Notes: generated by a model not told the origin, from the sequence alone. A stretch of DNA of 64,000 nt from an uncultured Chlorobiota bacterium (GCA_900696645.1 CAADGV010000043.1:1-64000); one strand, 5' to 3'; shown: positions 36,002 to 45,593, numbered from the stretch's first letter. Made by a program: numbers and translations.

Positions 36002-36631
36002 TTACTTCGAATACAACTCAACGATCAACTGCTCGTCGGCATTCAGCGGAATATCCGCCCGCTCCGGGATGTTGAGAAATGTACCGGTCATAGTTGCTTT
36101 GTCAAGACTCAGCCACGGAAGCATGGCTGTGTCCTTCATTCTTTTCATCGATGCATGAAACACATCGAGCTTTCTGCTTTTTTCCCGCACCGAAATTGTG
36201 TCGCCCGACCTGAGCAAGTACGAGGGGATATCGACGGGCTTGTTGTTCACGAGAATGTGGCCGTGCGTAATCAACTGCCGGGCAGTTTTCCGCGACGGCG
36301 CCAGTCCGAGGCGGTACAGCGTATTGTCGAGACGGCGTTCAAGCATCTTTACCAACGTCTCCCCTGTTCGCCCGGTTTGCTTCAGCGCTTGCGAAAAGTA
36401 GTTGCGGAACTGGGTTTCCTGCAAACCGTACATGCGGCGAACCTTCTGCTTCTCGCGCAATTGCGTTCCGTACTCCGAAACCTTTGCACGCCGCGACTGC
36501 CCGTGCTGACCCGGCGCATAGTTCCGCCGCTCAACCGGACATTTCTCGGTGAAGCATTTTGTTCCTTTAAGGAACAACTTCTGTTTTTCTCGTCTGCAGA
36601 GCCTGCAGTTTGAATCGATGTATCTTGCCAT
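36002..36631 (-). CDS. rpsD: 30S ribosomal protein S4, zinc-binding form
   Basis: S4 is a primary 16S rRNA binder and a nucleator of the small subunit. The start is ATG 36631 (MARYIDSN), preceded by AAGGA; the track start adds 24 spurious residues. Four cysteines at positions 9, 12, 26 and 31 form the zinc site of the C+ type. The S4 RNA-binding domain follows (RLDNTLYRLGLAPSRKTARQ). In many bacteria S4 represses its own operon by binding the mRNA; no leader structure was tested here. Confidence 0.97.
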   Translation of the reverse strand: MARYIDSNCRLCRREKQKLFLKGTKCFTEKCPVERRNYAPGQHGQSRRAKVSEYGTQLREKQKVRRMYGLQETQFRNYFSQALKQTGRTGETLVKMLERRLDNTLYRLGLAPSRKTARQLITHGHILVNNKPVDIPSYLLRSGDTISVREKSRKLDVFHASMKRMKDTAMLPWLSLDKATMTGTFLNIPERADIPLNADEQLIVELYSK

Positions 36632-36672
36632 GAATCCTTCCTTTAATGATACCCCGTTGAGGGGGTTTGCAC

Positions 36673-37071
36673 TTACACTCTGCGTCGTTTCGGCGGCCGG
36701 CACCCGTTGTGCGGAATCGGCGTGATGTCGCGGATGGCGGAGATCTCGAGTCCTGCAACTTGCAGGGCACGAATTGCCGCTTCACGGCCGGAACCGGGGC
36801 CCTTCACAAACACCTCAACCTTTCGGAGTCCAAGCGAAAATGCGGTCTTCGCTGCGGCCTCTGCCGAGACTTGAGCCGCAAACGGCGTGTTCTTCCGTGA
36901 GCCCTTGAAGCCGTTCTTGCCCGCCGACGACCAGCTAATGGTGTTGCCGTAGATATCGGTAATCGTCACGATCACATTGTTGAATGTGGCCTTTACGAAT
37001 ACTTTGCCACTGATATCAACCGATATTTTTTTCTTCTTTTTTACTACGTCGCTTGAAGTGGTTTTTGCCAC
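36673..37071 (-). CDS. rpsK: 30S ribosomal protein S11
   Basis: S11 lies in the platform of the small subunit near the E site. The 132 residues include the conserved [13 protein letters not shown] and [15 protein letters not shown] ends. A lysine-rich N-terminus (KKKKKI) is slightly longer than usual. The neighbours rpsM and rpsD are the standard ones. Confidence 0.97.
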   Translation of the reverse strand: MAKTTSSDVVKKKKKISVDISGKVFVKATFNNVIVTITDIYGNTISWSSAGKNGFKGSRKNTPFAAQVSAEAAAKTAFSLGLRKVEVFVKGPGSGREAAIRALQVAGLEISAIRDITPIPHNGCRPPKRRRV

Positions 37072-37137
37072 GTCGTACTCCTTGTTCGTTTAGAATTCTT
37101 CCCGGCGCTCCGGCCTTTCACTGATGCACTGAACAGC

Positions 37138-37521
37138 TTACGTCTTCGCTGCCGCCTTCTTCTTGCCGGCAACAGTTTTGCGTTTGCCCTTGCGTGTACG
37201 CGAGTTGGTGCGCGTACGCTGACCTCGAACAGGCAGGCCCTTGCGGTGACGCAACCCGCGGTAGCAGCCGATATCCATCAGCCGTTTGATGTTGGATTGG
37301 ACTTCGCCGCGCAACGCGCCTTCCACTTTGTAGTCTGCGGTGATGACACCGCGGATCTTGGCAACCTCATCGTCGCTCAGGTCGGCAACTTTCTTGTCAA
37401 AGCTGATGCCGGCCTTGGTGAGAATTTCCGCCGCGGTTGCGCTTCCGACACCGTAAATGTACTGAAGGCCGATAATCGAACGCTTCTTTTTTGGTAAATC
37501 GACGCCAGCTATACGAGCCAA
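37138..37521 (-). CDS. rpsM: 30S ribosomal protein S13
   Basis: S13 sits in the small-subunit head and contacts the P-site tRNA and L5. The 127 residues start [14 protein letters not shown]. The helix-hairpin-helix core ([14 protein letters not shown]) and the basic tail ([17 protein letters not shown]) are intact. It follows rpmJ by about 28 nt. Confidence 0.97.
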   Translation of the reverse strand: MARIAGVDLPKKKRSIIGLQYIYGVGSATAAEILTKAGISFDKKVADLSDDEVAKIRGVITADYKVEGALRGEVQSNIKRLMDIGCYRGLRHRKGLPVRGQRTRTNSRTRKGKRKTVAGKKKAAAKT

Positions 37522-37549
37522 CTGACTCCTCCTTCAATTAGAAAACGAA

Positions 37550-37663
37550 TTAACCCTGACGCTGCTTGTGTTTCGGGTTCTTGCAAATCACGCGCACAAC
37601 ACCGTTGCGACGGATGATCTTGCAGTTGATGCAAATTTTCTTGACTGATGATCGTACTTTCAT
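37550..37663 (-). CDS. rpmJ: 50S ribosomal protein L36, zinc-ribbon form (too short for the ORF track)
   Basis: Reading the minus strand from ATG 37663 gives 37 residues: [19 protein letters not shown] followed by a tail to KQRQG and a stop. The zinc ligands C11, C14, C27 and H32 are all present. The start has a GGAG-type site (GGAGAAGTAAGGC) upstream. The position between infA and rpsM is the canonical one. L36 binds 23S rRNA near the L7/L12 stalk base. Confidence 0.95.
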   Translation of the reverse strand: MKVRSSVKKICINCKIIRRNGVVRVICKNPKHKQRQG

Positions 37664-37717
37664 GCCTTACTTCTCCTTGTGTGCCGTCGCCGCTTCTCCA
37701 GCGACGGGCCGATACCG

Positions 37718-37936
37718 TCATTTGTATCTGTACGTGATTCTTCCTTTGGTGAGATCATACGGCGACAACTCGACGGTCACCTTGTCGCCGACAAGAATCT
37801 TGATGAAATTCATGCGCATCTTTCCGGAAATGTGGGCTAAAACTTCGTGCCCGTTCTCCAGACTGACTTTGAACATTGCATTCGGCAATGTATCCGTGAT
37901 AACACCGTCAACTTTAATGGGACCTTGTTTTGCCAT
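37718..37936 (-). CDS. infA: Translation initiation factor IF-1
   Basis: IF-1 is a 72-residue OB-fold protein that occupies the ribosomal A site during initiation. The family pattern is complete: [34 protein letters not shown], and the end [10 protein letters not shown]. It lies 18 nt after map and 54 nt before rpmJ. Confidence 0.97.
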   Translation of the reverse strand: MAKQGPIKVDGVITDTLPNAMFKVSLENGHEVLAHISGKMRMNFIKILVGDKVTVELSPYDLTKGRITYRYK

Positions 37937-37954
37937 ACTTCAGAAGTTCCGGAC

Positions 37955-38719
37955 TTAGCGTGTCAGAATTTCAGCTTCTCCTTTTCGTACAACAACTGTG
38001 TGCTCAAAATGCGCCGATGGCTTCCTGTCGACCGTTCTCACCGTCCAACCATCGGGATCGTGCTCTACTTTGTAGGTTCCGGCGTTCACCATCGGCTCGA
38101 TAGCAAGCACCATCCCCTCCTTCAACTTCACGCCTGTTCCGGGGTCGCCGTAGTTGGGAATCGCCGGCTCTTCATGCAAGCTCTTCCCTACGCCGTGTCC
38201 CACAAGGTCTCTTACAACCGAATACCCGTTTGCTTCTACATACTTCTGGACAGCAAACGATACATCATGAATGTGATTCCCTGCAACCGCTTTCTCAATT
38301 CCCTTGTAGAGGGATTCCTCCGTCACCCGCATCAGCCGCTGCTTTTCCGCCGAAATCCGACCGACAGCAAATGTTCGAGCGCTGTCACCGTAGTAGCCGT
38401 TCTTTCGAACACCGACGTCAATCGATACTATCTGCCCCTCTTCCAACTTTCTGCCGTTCGGAATCCCGTGAACCACCTCTTCATCTATTGAGATACAGAG
38501 GCTTGACGGAAACAAGTTCTTCTTGTCGCTGCCGTACCCCTTGAACGCCGGTGTACCGCCTCTTGACCTGATGAACCGTTCAGCAATCTCATCGAGTTCT
38601 TTCGCATCGACTCCGGGCTTGATCCTTGTTCCTACTAATGCAAGAACCTCCGCCACAATCTGACTACTCTCCCGAATCAACTCGATCTCGCGCGGCGACT
38701 TTATCGGAACTTTACCCAT
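37955..38719 (-). CDS. map: Methionine aminopeptidase, type I
   Basis: The enzyme removes the initiator Met from nascent proteins and uses two metal ions. The 254-residue protein has the expected ligands: two Asp in SIDVGVRKNGYYGDSAR, His in GHGVGKSLHEEP, Glu in AIEPMVNAG and Glu in SAHFEHTVVV. There is no N-terminal extension. It lies between secY and infA, the usual place in the spc/alpha junction. Confidence 0.96.
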   Translation of the reverse strand: MGKVPIKSPREIELIRESSQIVAEVLALVGTRIKPGVDAKELDEIAERFIRSRGGTPAFKGYGSDKKNLFPSSLCISIDEEVVHGIPNGRKLEEGQIVSIDVGVRKNGYYGDSARTFAVGRISAEKQRLMRVTEESLYKGIEKAVAGNHIHDVSFAVQKYVEANGYSVVRDLVGHGVGKSLHEEPAIPNYGDPGTGVKLKEGMVLAIEPMVNAGTYKVEHDPDGWTVRTVDRKPSAHFEHTVVVRKGEAEILTR

Positions 38720-38735
38720 AATGCTCTGCGCCCGG

Positions 38736-40061
38736 TTACCTCATCCGCCCTTTCAGCTTACCGGACTTCATAAACCCATCGTAATGTCGCATCAGGAGAT
38801 GCGACTCAAGTTGCTGTAACGTATCGAGCGCAACTCCCACCATAATCAACAAGCTGGTGCCTCCAAAGAATTGCGCAAAACTCGGTGTCACATTGAAACG
38901 CGACACAAATGCCGGGAGGATCGCCACGATCGCAAGAAAGACAGAGCCCGGCAGTGTAATTTTTGTCAGAATGTTGTCGATATAGTCTGATGTGTGTTTG
39001 CCGGGACGAATGCCCGGGATAAACCCGCCTTGCTTCTGCATGTTCTCCGCCACGTCTTTCGGATTAAAAGCGATCGCCGTGTAGAAATAGGTGAAGAAGA
39101 TAATCATCAATGCGTACACAACGGAATACGTGACCGAGGTATATTGGAAGTAACTCGCCGCTTCCTGCATCCATTCACTCGTCGGGAAGAACGTCACCGC
39201 CGTCTGCGGAATGAACATAATCGACTGGGCAAAGATAATCGGCATAACGCCCGCCGTGTTAACGCGCATCGGGATGTATTGCGTAACACCGCCATAGACT
39301 TTCCGACCGACAACACGCTTCGCGTACTGAACCGGAATTCTCCGCGTTCCCTGTGTTACGAGCACGACGCCCGCAACAACCGCAACCATGAAGGCAACCA
39401 GAACGGTTCCGATGATGATATTCTGGCTGACCACAAACTGATCGATGATCGAGTGCGGGAAACGGGCAATAATACCGATAAAGATGATCAGCGAAATACC
39501 GTTACCGATGCCTCGCTCGGTTATCTGTTCACCCAGCCACATCATGAAAATCGTCCCCGCCGTCAGGAAGATAACCGTCGAAAGAGTGAACGCTACTCCC
39601 TGCACAGCCTCCGGCACAATCGGAATACCGGCAACATTCAGATTCAGCAATCGAACGCTGACACCCCACGCCTGAAGCGATGCAACAAGCACGGTTCCAT
39701 AACGGGTCAACTGTGTCAGTTTGCGTCGTCCTTCCTCTCCTTCCTTCGAGAGTTTCTGGAAGTAGGGAACAACGGCGCCGAGCAACTGCAAGATAATAGA
39801 CGCGCTGATGTAGGGCATGATGCCCAATGCGAATACCGCCGCGTTCTGGAACGCGCCGCCCACAAACAAATCGTACAGCCCGAACAGCGTATTCTGTTCC
39901 TGATTCTTCACCGCCTGTGCGAGCAGAATCGCATCCACGCCCGGCAATGTTACGTGCGCCCCGATCCGAACCACAACGAGAATCAACGCCGTGAAAAGGA
40001 GTCGCGTGCGAAGTTCCTGAATCTTGAAAACGTTACGAAAACTGTCGACTAAGTTAACCAT
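38736..40061 (-). CDS. secY: Protein translocase subunit SecY
   Basis: SecY is the channel of the general secretion pathway and feeds the envelope proteins encoded in the left half of the window. The 441-residue chain has ten hydrophobic segments. The plug/TM2 area (GLYDLFVGGAFQNAAVFALGI) and the cytoplasmic loops (RRIPVQYAKR, GIRPGKHTSDYI) are conserved. Its ATG overlaps the rplO stop (TAATG), indicating translational coupling. Confidence 0.97.
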   Translation of the reverse strand: MVNLVDSFRNVFKIQELRTRLLFTALILVVVRIGAHVTLPGVDAILLAQAVKNQEQNTLFGLYDLFVGGAFQNAAVFALGIMPYISASIILQLLGAVVPYFQKLSKEGEEGRRKLTQLTRYGTVLVASLQAWGVSVRLLNLNVAGIPIVPEAVQGVAFTLSTVIFLTAGTIFMMWLGEQITERGIGNGISLIIFIGIIARFPHSIIDQFVVSQNIIIGTVLVAFMVAVVAGVVLVTQGTRRIPVQYAKRVVGRKVYGGVTQYIPMRVNTAGVMPIIFAQSIMFIPQTAVTFFPTSEWMQEAASYFQYTSVTYSVVYALMIIFFTYFYTAIAFNPKDVAENMQKQGGFIPGIRPGKHTSDYIDNILTKITLPGSVFLAIVAILPAFVSRFNVTPSFAQFFGGTSLLIMVGVALDTLQQLESHLLMRHYDGFMKSGKLKGRMR

Positions 40062-40543
40062 TATTCTTTCGGAGTTGAGCTGATTGTTTGCGCTTTGCCG
40101 CCTGCCTTTTCGATCTTCTCCTGGGCGGATTTGCTGAATGCATGCGCGGTAACGTCGAGCTTCGCATTCAGATCGCCATTACCAAGTACTTTCACCGGGG
40201 CGGACGATTTCTTGACGACACCAAGCTTGGAAAGAACCTGCGGCGTAATAACCCCCGACTGCAACTTCCCGTCTTGGGAGAGCTTTCCAAGCGTCTCGAC
40301 ATTGACTATCTGATATTCGACTCTGAACGGGCTGGTGAAACCCCGTTTGGGAACGCGCCGGACCAGCGGCATCTGGCCGCCTTCGAATCCGGCAACGAAA
40401 CGTGTTCCTGAACGGGAACCTGCGCCCTTGTGTCCGCGGGTAGAAGTCCCGCCATGACCTGAGCCCTGCCCTCTTCCGATACGCTTGCGCCGTTTGCGCG
40501 ACCCGGCTGCGGGTTTGAGATTGCTGAGAATATCCTTTGCCAT
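40061..40543 (-). CDS. rplO: 50S ribosomal protein L15
   Basis: L15 is a late-assembling protein of the large subunit. The 160 residues show the glycine/arginine-rich N-terminus (RKRRKRIGRGQGSGHGGTST) and the core KRGFTSPFRVEYQIVNVE. The stop overlaps the secY start. The order rpmD-rplO-secY is canonical. Confidence 0.97.
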   Translation of the reverse strand: MAKDILSNLKPAAGSRKRRKRIGRGQGSGHGGTSTRGHKGAGSRSGTRFVAGFEGGQMPLVRRVPKRGFTSPFRVEYQIVNVETLGKLSQDGKLQSGVITPQVLSKLGVVKKSSAPVKVLGNGDLNAKLDVTAHAFSKSAQEKIEKAGGKAQTISSTPKE

Positions 40544-40576
40544 TTCTATCCTTATCTTGCTTGAGCGAAAACGGCG

Positions 40577-40762
40577 TCAGTTGATTTCTTCGACCGTCAC
40601 CAGATGGACAACCTTGCGAATCATGCCGCGAATTTGCGGTGAATCGTTTTTCTCGACAGAGTAACCCGGCCGTCCGAGGCCAAGCGCCTTGATCGTGCGC
40701 TTCTGCGGCTCAATCTGGTCGATGATGCTTCGCTTCTGTGTGATTTTCAGTTTCTTTGCCAT
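40577..40762 (-). CDS. rpmD: 50S ribosomal protein L30
   Basis: This is the short bacterial L30 of 61 residues, starting MAKKLKITQKRS, with the conserved KALGLGRPGYSVEKND and RGMIRKVVHLV. It lies 11 nt after rpsE and 33 nt before rplO. Confidence 0.95.
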   Translation of the reverse strand: MAKKLKITQKRSIIDQIEPQKRTIKALGLGRPGYSVEKNDSPQIRGMIRKVVHLVTVEEIN

Positions 40763-40773
40763 TGCCTTCTACC

Positions 40774-41301
40774 TTATTGTGCAGACTGTGCAGTCGCTTG
40801 GTTGCCGAACAACTCCGGCAATGTAACACCGCGTCGTGATGCCACCGATTTCGCATCGGAAAGACTCTGCAACGCCGCCATTGTTGCCTTCACCACATTG
40901 TGCGGATTGGAGGAACCCATCGACTTCGTCAGAACATCTCTCACACCGGCAGATTCAAGAACAGCGCGAACGCCTCCACCTGCAATTAAGCCGGTACCTG
41001 GCGACGCGGGCTTCAACATCACACGTCCCGCACCGTACTTCCCGATTACTTCGTGAGGGATTGTTCCCTTGACGATGTGAACGAAGACGACATTCTTCTT
41101 CGCATCATCCACGCCTTTGGCTATTGCATCAGCTACTTCGTTTGCCTTACCGAGGCCGATGCCGACATGTCCCTTGCCGTCGCCGACTGCGACGATGGCG
41201 TTGAAGCTGAACCGGCGTCCGCCCTTCACAACCTTTGCAACACGGTTGATGTGGACGAGCCTGTCCTTCAGCTCCATATCACTTGCTTTAATTCGTGCCA
41301 A
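40774..41301 (-). CDS. rpsE: 30S ribosomal protein S5
   Basis: S5 lies near the mRNA entry channel and supports decoding fidelity. The 175 residues have the dsRBD-like N-domain ([19 protein letters not shown]) and the C-domain ([22 protein letters not shown]). The VKGGR loop, where spectinomycin-resistance changes occur, looks wild type. Unusually, a tRNA gene sits between its start and rplR. Confidence 0.97.
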   Translation of the reverse strand: MARIKASDMELKDRLVHINRVAKVVKGGRRFSFNAIVAVGDGKGHVGIGLGKANEVADAIAKGVDDAKKNVVFVHIVKGTIPHEVIGKYGAGRVMLKPASPGTGLIAGGGVRAVLESAGVRDVLTKSMGSSNPHNVVKATMAALQSLSDAKSVASRRGVTLPELFGNQATAQSAQ

Positions 41302-41350
41302 CGTTTTTCCTTCGTTAATGACCTTGTGAAAAACTTCCTGTGCTTCACTG

Positions 41351-41421
41351 CTCTCGGGCGTGGATTCGAACCACGATTAACGGCTCCAAAGGCCGCTGTC
41401 CTGCCATTGGACGACCCGAGA
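41351..41421 (-). tRNA. tRNA-Gln(UUG) inside the spc ribosomal operon
   Basis: The minus strand folds into a full cloverleaf: acceptor stem TCTCGGG/CCCGAGA, D-stem GTCC/GGAC with GG in the loop, anticodon stem GCGGC/GCCGT around loop CTTTGGA, and T-arm CGTGG-TTCGAAT-CCACG. The anticodon TTG reads glutamine codons. It has 71 nt with discriminator G and no encoded CCA. It lies between rplR and rpsE, about 42 nt after rplR and 50 nt before rpsE. Release would need RNase P and 3' processing of the ribosomal-protein mRNA. Confidence 0.95.
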
Positions 41422-41463
41422 ATTTTTTCCGGTCGGGCGGGAGACAGCCTGCGCCCGGGCGAA

Positions 41464-41832
41464 TCAGAACTTCAGTCCGCCTTCCCGTGCGCCATCGGCC
41501 ATTGCTTTCACGACGCCGTGGTACAGGTACCCGTTCCGGTCGAACACCACTTCTTTGATATTTGCCGAGACGGCCTTTTTCGCAACCAGTTCGCCAACCT
41601 TCTTGCTGATGTTCATCTGGCCTTTGATGCCGTTGAAATCGCCCTTCAGGTCTTTCGAGATATCGGAAACCGACACCAGCGTTCTGCTTGTCGTGTCGTC
41701 GATGATCTGTGCATAGACATGTTTCGCGCTTCGAAAGATAGTCAGCCGCGGACGCTCGGGCGTTCCGGTGACACGCTTCCTGATATGCACTTTAATACGG
41801 CTGCGATTTTCTGATTTACGTTTCGTAATCAT
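41464..41832 (-). CDS. rplR: 50S ribosomal protein L18
   Basis: L18 binds 5S rRNA with L5 and L25. The 122 residues include the basic N-terminus and PERPRLTIFRSAKHVYAQII and end in FDRNGYLYHGVVKAMADGAREGGLKF. It follows rplF by about 21 nt. The tRNA-Gln gene comes directly downstream, which departs from the standard order. Confidence 0.96.
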   Translation of the reverse strand: MITKRKSENRSRIKVHIRKRVTGTPERPRLTIFRSAKHVYAQIIDDTTSRTLVSVSDISKDLKGDFNGIKGQMNISKKVGELVAKKAVSANIKEVVFDRNGYLYHGVVKAMADGAREGGLKF

Positions 41833-41853
41833 GTTCTATCCTTAAAAACTCGG

Positions 41854-42405
41854 TTACTTGCCTGCGCCCGCCGCAGCAGCCTTCCCTGCCTTGCGACGAA
41901 TGTGTTCGCCCTCGTACTTCACTCCCTTGCCTTTATACGGCTCGGGCGGACGGAACGAGCGGATTTTCGCGGCGACTTGTCCCACCAACTGCTTGTCGAT
42001 ACCGGAAACCACGATACTCGTGGGGGTGGGCGTTTCAATTTTGATCGCTTCCGGAGGCCCGAACAGAATCGGGTGAGAGTAGCCGAGCGCGAGCTGGACC
42101 TTCTTCCCCTTCATTTCGGCCTTGTACCCGACACCGACCAGTTCGAGTTTCCGCGAGTAGCCTTCGGTAACGCCGGTGATCATATTCTGCATCAACGCAC
42201 GCCACAAACCGTGCAGCGAGCGGATTTCTTTTGCGTCCGATGATCGCGTTATGAACACCTGATTGTCCTTGATTTCAAACCCGATGTCTTCATGCACCTG
42301 TGCAGAAAGTTCCCCCTTCGGCCCTTTCACGGACACCTGCTGAGCCGTCCGCTGCACCTTGACGCCGTTTGAAATGTTGATTGGTTTTTTGCCAACTCGT
42401 GACAC
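41854..42405 (-). CDS. rplF: 50S ribosomal protein L6
   Basis: L6 sits near the sarcin-ricin loop and factor-binding site. The 183 residues start MSRVGKKPINI, carry both L6 repeats and show the late motif RSFRPPEPYKGKGVKYEGE. A short alanine-rich tail ends the protein. Confidence 0.97.
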   Translation of the reverse strand: MSRVGKKPINISNGVKVQRTAQQVSVKGPKGELSAQVHEDIGFEIKDNQVFITRSSDAKEIRSLHGLWRALMQNMITGVTEGYSRKLELVGVGYKAEMKGKKVQLALGYSHPILFGPPEAIKIETPTPTSIVVSGIDKQLVGQVAAKIRSFRPPEPYKGKGVKYEGEHIRRKAGKAAAAGAGK

Positions 42406-42429
42406 GTTTCTTTCTCCTTACGTCAATAA

Positions 42430-42825
42430 TTACCAGATCTCACAGAGTACTTCGCCGCCGATTTTCGCGGCACGGGCCTGGCGATCCGTCATTAATCCTC
42501 GGGACGTTGACAACACTGCAATGCCCAGACCTCCCAACACTCTCGGAATGCTTTCCGCGTCCGAGTATTTGCGGAGCCCCGGAGAACTGATGCGCTTCAA
42601 CCCGCCGATGACCGGCTTCCCGTCGTTGTATTTCAACTGAATACGCAGGGTTCCTTGCGGGCCCGTTTTCACCTCCGTGAAGCCCGAGATCATATTTTGT
42701 GCGAGCAAAACCTTCGTCAACTCTCGCTTTAGGTTGGAGGCGGGAATATCGACACGTTTGTGCTTTGCCTGAAGGGCATTACGCAATCGTGTGAGATAAT
42801 CAGCTACCGGGTCTGTCATTGTCAT
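42430..42825 (-). CDS. rpsH: 30S ribosomal protein S8
   Basis: S8 binds the central domain of 16S rRNA and in many bacteria represses the spc operon. The 131 residues include DPVADYLTRLRNALQAKHKRVDIPAS and the end VLSTSRGLMTDRQARAAKIGGEVLC. Position after rpsN and before rplF is canonical. Confidence 0.97.
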   Translation of the reverse strand: MTMTDPVADYLTRLRNALQAKHKRVDIPASNLKRELTKVLLAQNMISGFTEVKTGPQGTLRIQLKYNDGKPVIGGLKRISSPGLRKYSDAESIPRVLGGLGIAVLSTSRGLMTDRQARAAKIGGEVLCEIW

Positions 42826-42878
42826 GTGTACAACTCCTGCTTCAATGTCTTGTGTTCTGAACGTAACGGCTCATCAAT

Positions 42879-43148
42879 CTACCAACTCGATTTCACGACG
42901 CCGGGAATCTTTCCATCAAGTGCCATGTCACGGAATGCAATACGTGACAGGCCGAATTTTCTGAGAAATCCGCGGGGTCTACCCGACATGGAGCACCGGT
43001 TGTGGAGACGCGTCGGTGCGCTGTTGCGTGGCAACTTCTGCAGCCCCGCAAAGTCTCCCTTCTCCTTCAGTTCCCGCCTGATGGCTGCGTACTTCGCAAC
43101 CATTTTCTGTCGTTTCAGTTCTCGTGCTTTTGCGCTTAGTTTTGCCAT
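42879..43148 (-). CDS. rpsN: 30S ribosomal protein S14, zinc-independent long form
   Basis: This is the 89-residue form of S14, lacking the zinc-ribbon cysteines of the 61-residue type. It has the conserved [28 protein letters not shown] and final VKSSW. It lies 16 nt after rplE. Confidence 0.97.
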   Translation of the reverse strand: MAKLSAKARELKRQKMVAKYAAIRRELKEKGDFAGLQKLPRNSAPTRLHNRCSMSGRPRGFLRKFGLSRIAFRDMALDGKIPGVVKSSW

Positions 43149-43164
43149 GCCGGCAATTCTCCTG

Positions 43165-43857
43165 TTAGGATTTTTGAGTTTCCAGAACTTCCTGCCGCTT
43201 TACAAACGGGAAGCCCAATGACTTCAACAACTCGTATGCTTCCTGATCCGTCTTTGCTGTCGTAACGAACGTGATATCCATGCCGAAGATCTTCGAGATC
43301 TTGTCAACATCGATTTCGGGAAATACGATATGTTCTTTCAAACCAAGTGTGTAGTTACCGCGGCCGTCGAACGACTTGTCGTTCAGCCCGCGGAAGTCAC
43401 GCATTCGTGGAACAACAACCGCAACGAAGCGGTCAAAGAATTCCCACATGCGTGCCCGTCGGAGTGTCACTCTGCACCCGATTGGCATGCCTTCACGCAA
43501 CTTGAAATTCGAGATGGCTTTTTTCGCCTTCGTAATCACGACTTTCTGCCCGACAATCGATTCGAGATCACGCGCCGCAGAGTCAACCAACTTCGCATCC
43601 TGTGTTGCCTGCCCGACACCGATGTTCACCGAAATTTTCTCAAGCCGGGGAACCTGCATCACGCTTTTGTACTTGAAACGCTTCATCAATGCCGGAACAA
43701 CATCGGCGCAGTATGTTGTCAGCAAACGCGGAGTAACGCGTTCTTCCTTACCTGATGAGCGCGGCGCCTTGTCCGGAGCTTGCGCTGCAGCGGCGCCTTT
43801 CTCTTTCTTTTTCTCGGGTTTTGGAGCCCCGCCTTTTTTCGATTTCTCTTCAGCCAT
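43165..43857 (-). CDS. rplE: 50S ribosomal protein L5 with N-terminal low-complexity extension
   Basis: L5 binds 5S rRNA and bridges to the P-site tRNA and S13. The conserved core begins near residue 43 ([20 protein letters not shown]) and runs through KARKAISN-type, [16 protein letters not shown] and [11 protein letters not shown] segments. The first 42 residues are Lys/Ala/Pro-rich ([20 protein letters not shown]) and make the protein about 230 residues rather than 179-185. No good start codon sits at the normal N-terminus, so the extension is probably translated. Confidence 0.95.
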   Translation of the reverse strand: MAEEKSKKGGAPKPEKKKEKGAAAAQAPDKAPRSSGKEERVTPRLLTTYCADVVPALMKRFKYKSVMQVPRLEKISVNIGVGQATQDAKLVDSAARDLESIVGQKVVITKAKKAISNFKLREGMPIGCRVTLRRARMWEFFDRFVAVVVPRMRDFRGLNDKSFDGRGNYTLGLKEHIVFPEIDVDKISKIFGMDITFVTTAKTDQEAYELLKSLGFPFVKRQEVLETQKS

Positions 43858-43919
43858 GGAACTGTGCTTTCATGATTATGGTGTGTCTGGTCTTTGTCAG
43901 ACAGTTGGTTCGATGTTCA

Positions 43920-44240
43920 CTAAAACGTTTCGCCGGTTGCCTTGGAAACGCGAAGGCGCGTTTTTTTGCCTGTCGTAGCGTCTTTGATCAACTTAGTGCC
44001 AACGCGTGTCGGCTCGCCGGTTTTCGGCTCGATCAGCATCACATTGGAAACGTTGATACTTGCCTCTTTCTGGACGATGCCGCCCTGCGGATTTTTCTGG
44101 CTCGGACGCGAGTGCCGCTTCATGATGTTGACGCCTTCAATAATCACGCGGTTCCTGTCCGGAAATACTTTCAGCACTTTTCCGGTTTTGCCTTTGGCGT
44201 TGCCGGAGATGACGATCACGTTATCGTTCTTGCGAATCAT
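43920..44240 (-). CDS. rplX: 50S ribosomal protein L24
   Basis: L24 initiates large-subunit assembly. The 106 residues hold the KOW motif ([20 protein letters not shown]), then [20 protein letters not shown]. It follows rplN by 13 nt. Confidence 0.97.
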   Translation of the reverse strand: MIRKNDNVIVISGNAKGKTGKVLKVFPDRNRVIIEGVNIMKRHSRPSQKNPQGGIVQKEASINVSNVMLIEPKTGEPTRVGTKLIKDATTGKKTRLRVSKATGETF

Positions 44241-44253
44241 TATTCTTCCTCAA

Positions 44254-44622
44254 TTACAAAACTTCGGGTGCGAGGGAAACAATCTTCATGTACTGCTTCT
44301 CGCGCAGTTCACGTGCCACGGGACCGAAGATACGGCTTCCCCGCGGCTCGCCTGCATCGTTTATCAACACCGCGGCATTCTCATCAAAGCGGATGAACGA
44401 GCCGTCCTTCCGTCGTGTTTCTTTCCGGGTTCTCACAATTACCGCTTTGGCAACTTCGCCCTTCTTTACTGTTGCGCCGGGGATGGCTGATTTCACGGCA
44501 ACAATCACCACATCGCCAAGTCCTGCATACCGGCGGTCGTGGCCGCCGAGCACGCGAATGCATCGCGCTCTTTTCGCACCGGAATTGTCGGCTACGACGA
44601 GATTGGTTTCTTCTTGTATCAT
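44254..44622 (-). CDS. rplN: 50S ribosomal protein L14
   Basis: L14 contacts 16S rRNA in an intersubunit bridge. The 122 residues start [20 protein letters not shown] and show [13 protein letters not shown] and [13 protein letters not shown]. It has normal length and position. Confidence 0.98.
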   Translation of the reverse strand: MIQEETNLVVADNSGAKRARCIRVLGGHDRRYAGLGDVVIVAVKSAIPGATVKKGEVAKAVIVRTRKETRRKDGSFIRFDENAAVLINDAGEPRGSRIFGPVARELREKQYMKIVSLAPEVL

Positions 44623-44646
44623 GACACTTTCTCCGTGGACAGCTGG

Positions 44647-44919
44647 TTACTTGGCTTTTTCGATAATTTCAACGAGGCGCCACCGCTTCTGCTTGCTGAG
44701 CGGACGGGTTTCCATAATTTTCACTGTGTCGCCAATCCCCGCTTCTCTCTTTTCGTCGTGTGCCATCAGCTTCGTTGTCAGTTTGAAGTACTTCTTATAG
44801 ATCGGGTGCGGCATCTTGCGCTCGATCGATACCGTAATACTCTTGTCCATTTTATTGCTGACTACTTTGCCGACACGCGTCTTGCGATGGGTGGTGCGTC
44901 GTTGTGTTGTCTCACTCAT
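44647..44919 (-). CDS. rpsQ: 30S ribosomal protein S17
   Basis: S17 is an early 16S rRNA binder with an OB fold. The 90 residues include [19 protein letters not shown] and [21 protein letters not shown]. Its ATG overlaps the rpmC stop by four bases (ATGA), so the two are translationally coupled. Confidence 0.97.
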   Translation of the reverse strand: MSETTQRRTTHRKTRVGKVVSNKMDKSITVSIERKMPHPIYKKYFKLTTKLMAHDEKREAGIGDTVKIMETRPLSKQKRWRLVEIIEKAK

Positions 44920-45131
44920 GACTTCTTTGTCTCAGGTTGTTGTGCTTTCAACTTCTGGTTCAGAACTGTTTGAAGGCGGGCGATATCGCGCCGGACAGTT
45001 CTCACTTTTATCGGGCTCTCGAGCTGGCTTGTTGCCAGTTGGAACCGGAGGTTCGAGAGGTTTTCTTCCTCTTCCTGCAATCTCTTCTTCAGTTCTTCAA
45101 CCGGGAGATCCTTGATTTCGAGTGCTTTCAT
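44916..45131 (-). CDS. rpmC: 50S ribosomal protein L29
   Basis: L29 lies by the polypeptide exit tunnel and contributes to the docking site for trigger factor and SRP. The 71 residues start [19 protein letters not shown] and contain the conserved [14 protein letters not shown]. It overlaps rpsQ by four bases. Confidence 0.96.
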   Translation of the reverse strand: MKALEIKDLPVEELKKRLQEEEENLSNLRFQLATSQLESPIKVRTVRRDIARLQTVLNQKLKAQQPETKKS

Positions 45132-45149
45132 TTCTTCTATATCCCTGTA

Positions 45150-45581
45150 TTAAGCCGCTGAACTCGTCCCGTAGTCGGGGCGGACACTGATTTTGGTTTT
45201 GATGGGCAACTTGTGCGATGCCAGGGTGAGTGCTTCAACAGCGACGGCTTTTGAGGTCCCACCGACCTCGAACATGATCCGTCCCGGCTTGACAACCGCC
45301 ACCCAGTATTCCGGCGCGCCCTTTCCGGAACCCATGCGGGTTTCCGCCGGCTTCTTTGTCACGGGTTTGTCGGGAAAAATGCGAATCCAGACTTTTCCTT
45401 CGCGCTTCATCATACGCGTAAGCGCGACACGTGCCGCTTCAATTTGGCGCTGGGTAATCCAACCCGGCTCGAGGGCCTTCAATCCAAAATCACCAAAATC
45501 GACATTCGAGCCGCGGGTGGATTTCCCGCGCATCCGTCCGCGCTGCTGTTTTCTGAATTTCACTCTCTTGGGCATCAACAT
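45150..45581 (-). CDS. rplP: 50S ribosomal protein L16
   Basis: L16 shapes the A-site region of the large subunit. The 143 residues start [20 protein letters not shown] and contain [21 protein letters not shown] and [15 protein letters not shown]. It has standard length and sits between rpsC and rpmC. Confidence 0.97.
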   Translation of the reverse strand: MLMPKRVKFRKQQRGRMRGKSTRGSNVDFGDFGLKALEPGWITQRQIEAARVALTRMMKREGKVWIRIFPDKPVTKKPAETRMGSGKGAPEYWVAVVKPGRIMFEVGGTSKAVAVEALTLASHKLPIKTKISVRPDYGTSSAA

Positions 45582-45593
45582 AACATCTGCTCC

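Noticed and set aside
38994-40052. 352-residue plus-strand ORF
   Set aside because: It mirrors secY in reverse; composition is Asn/His/Arg-rich and no domain is visible.
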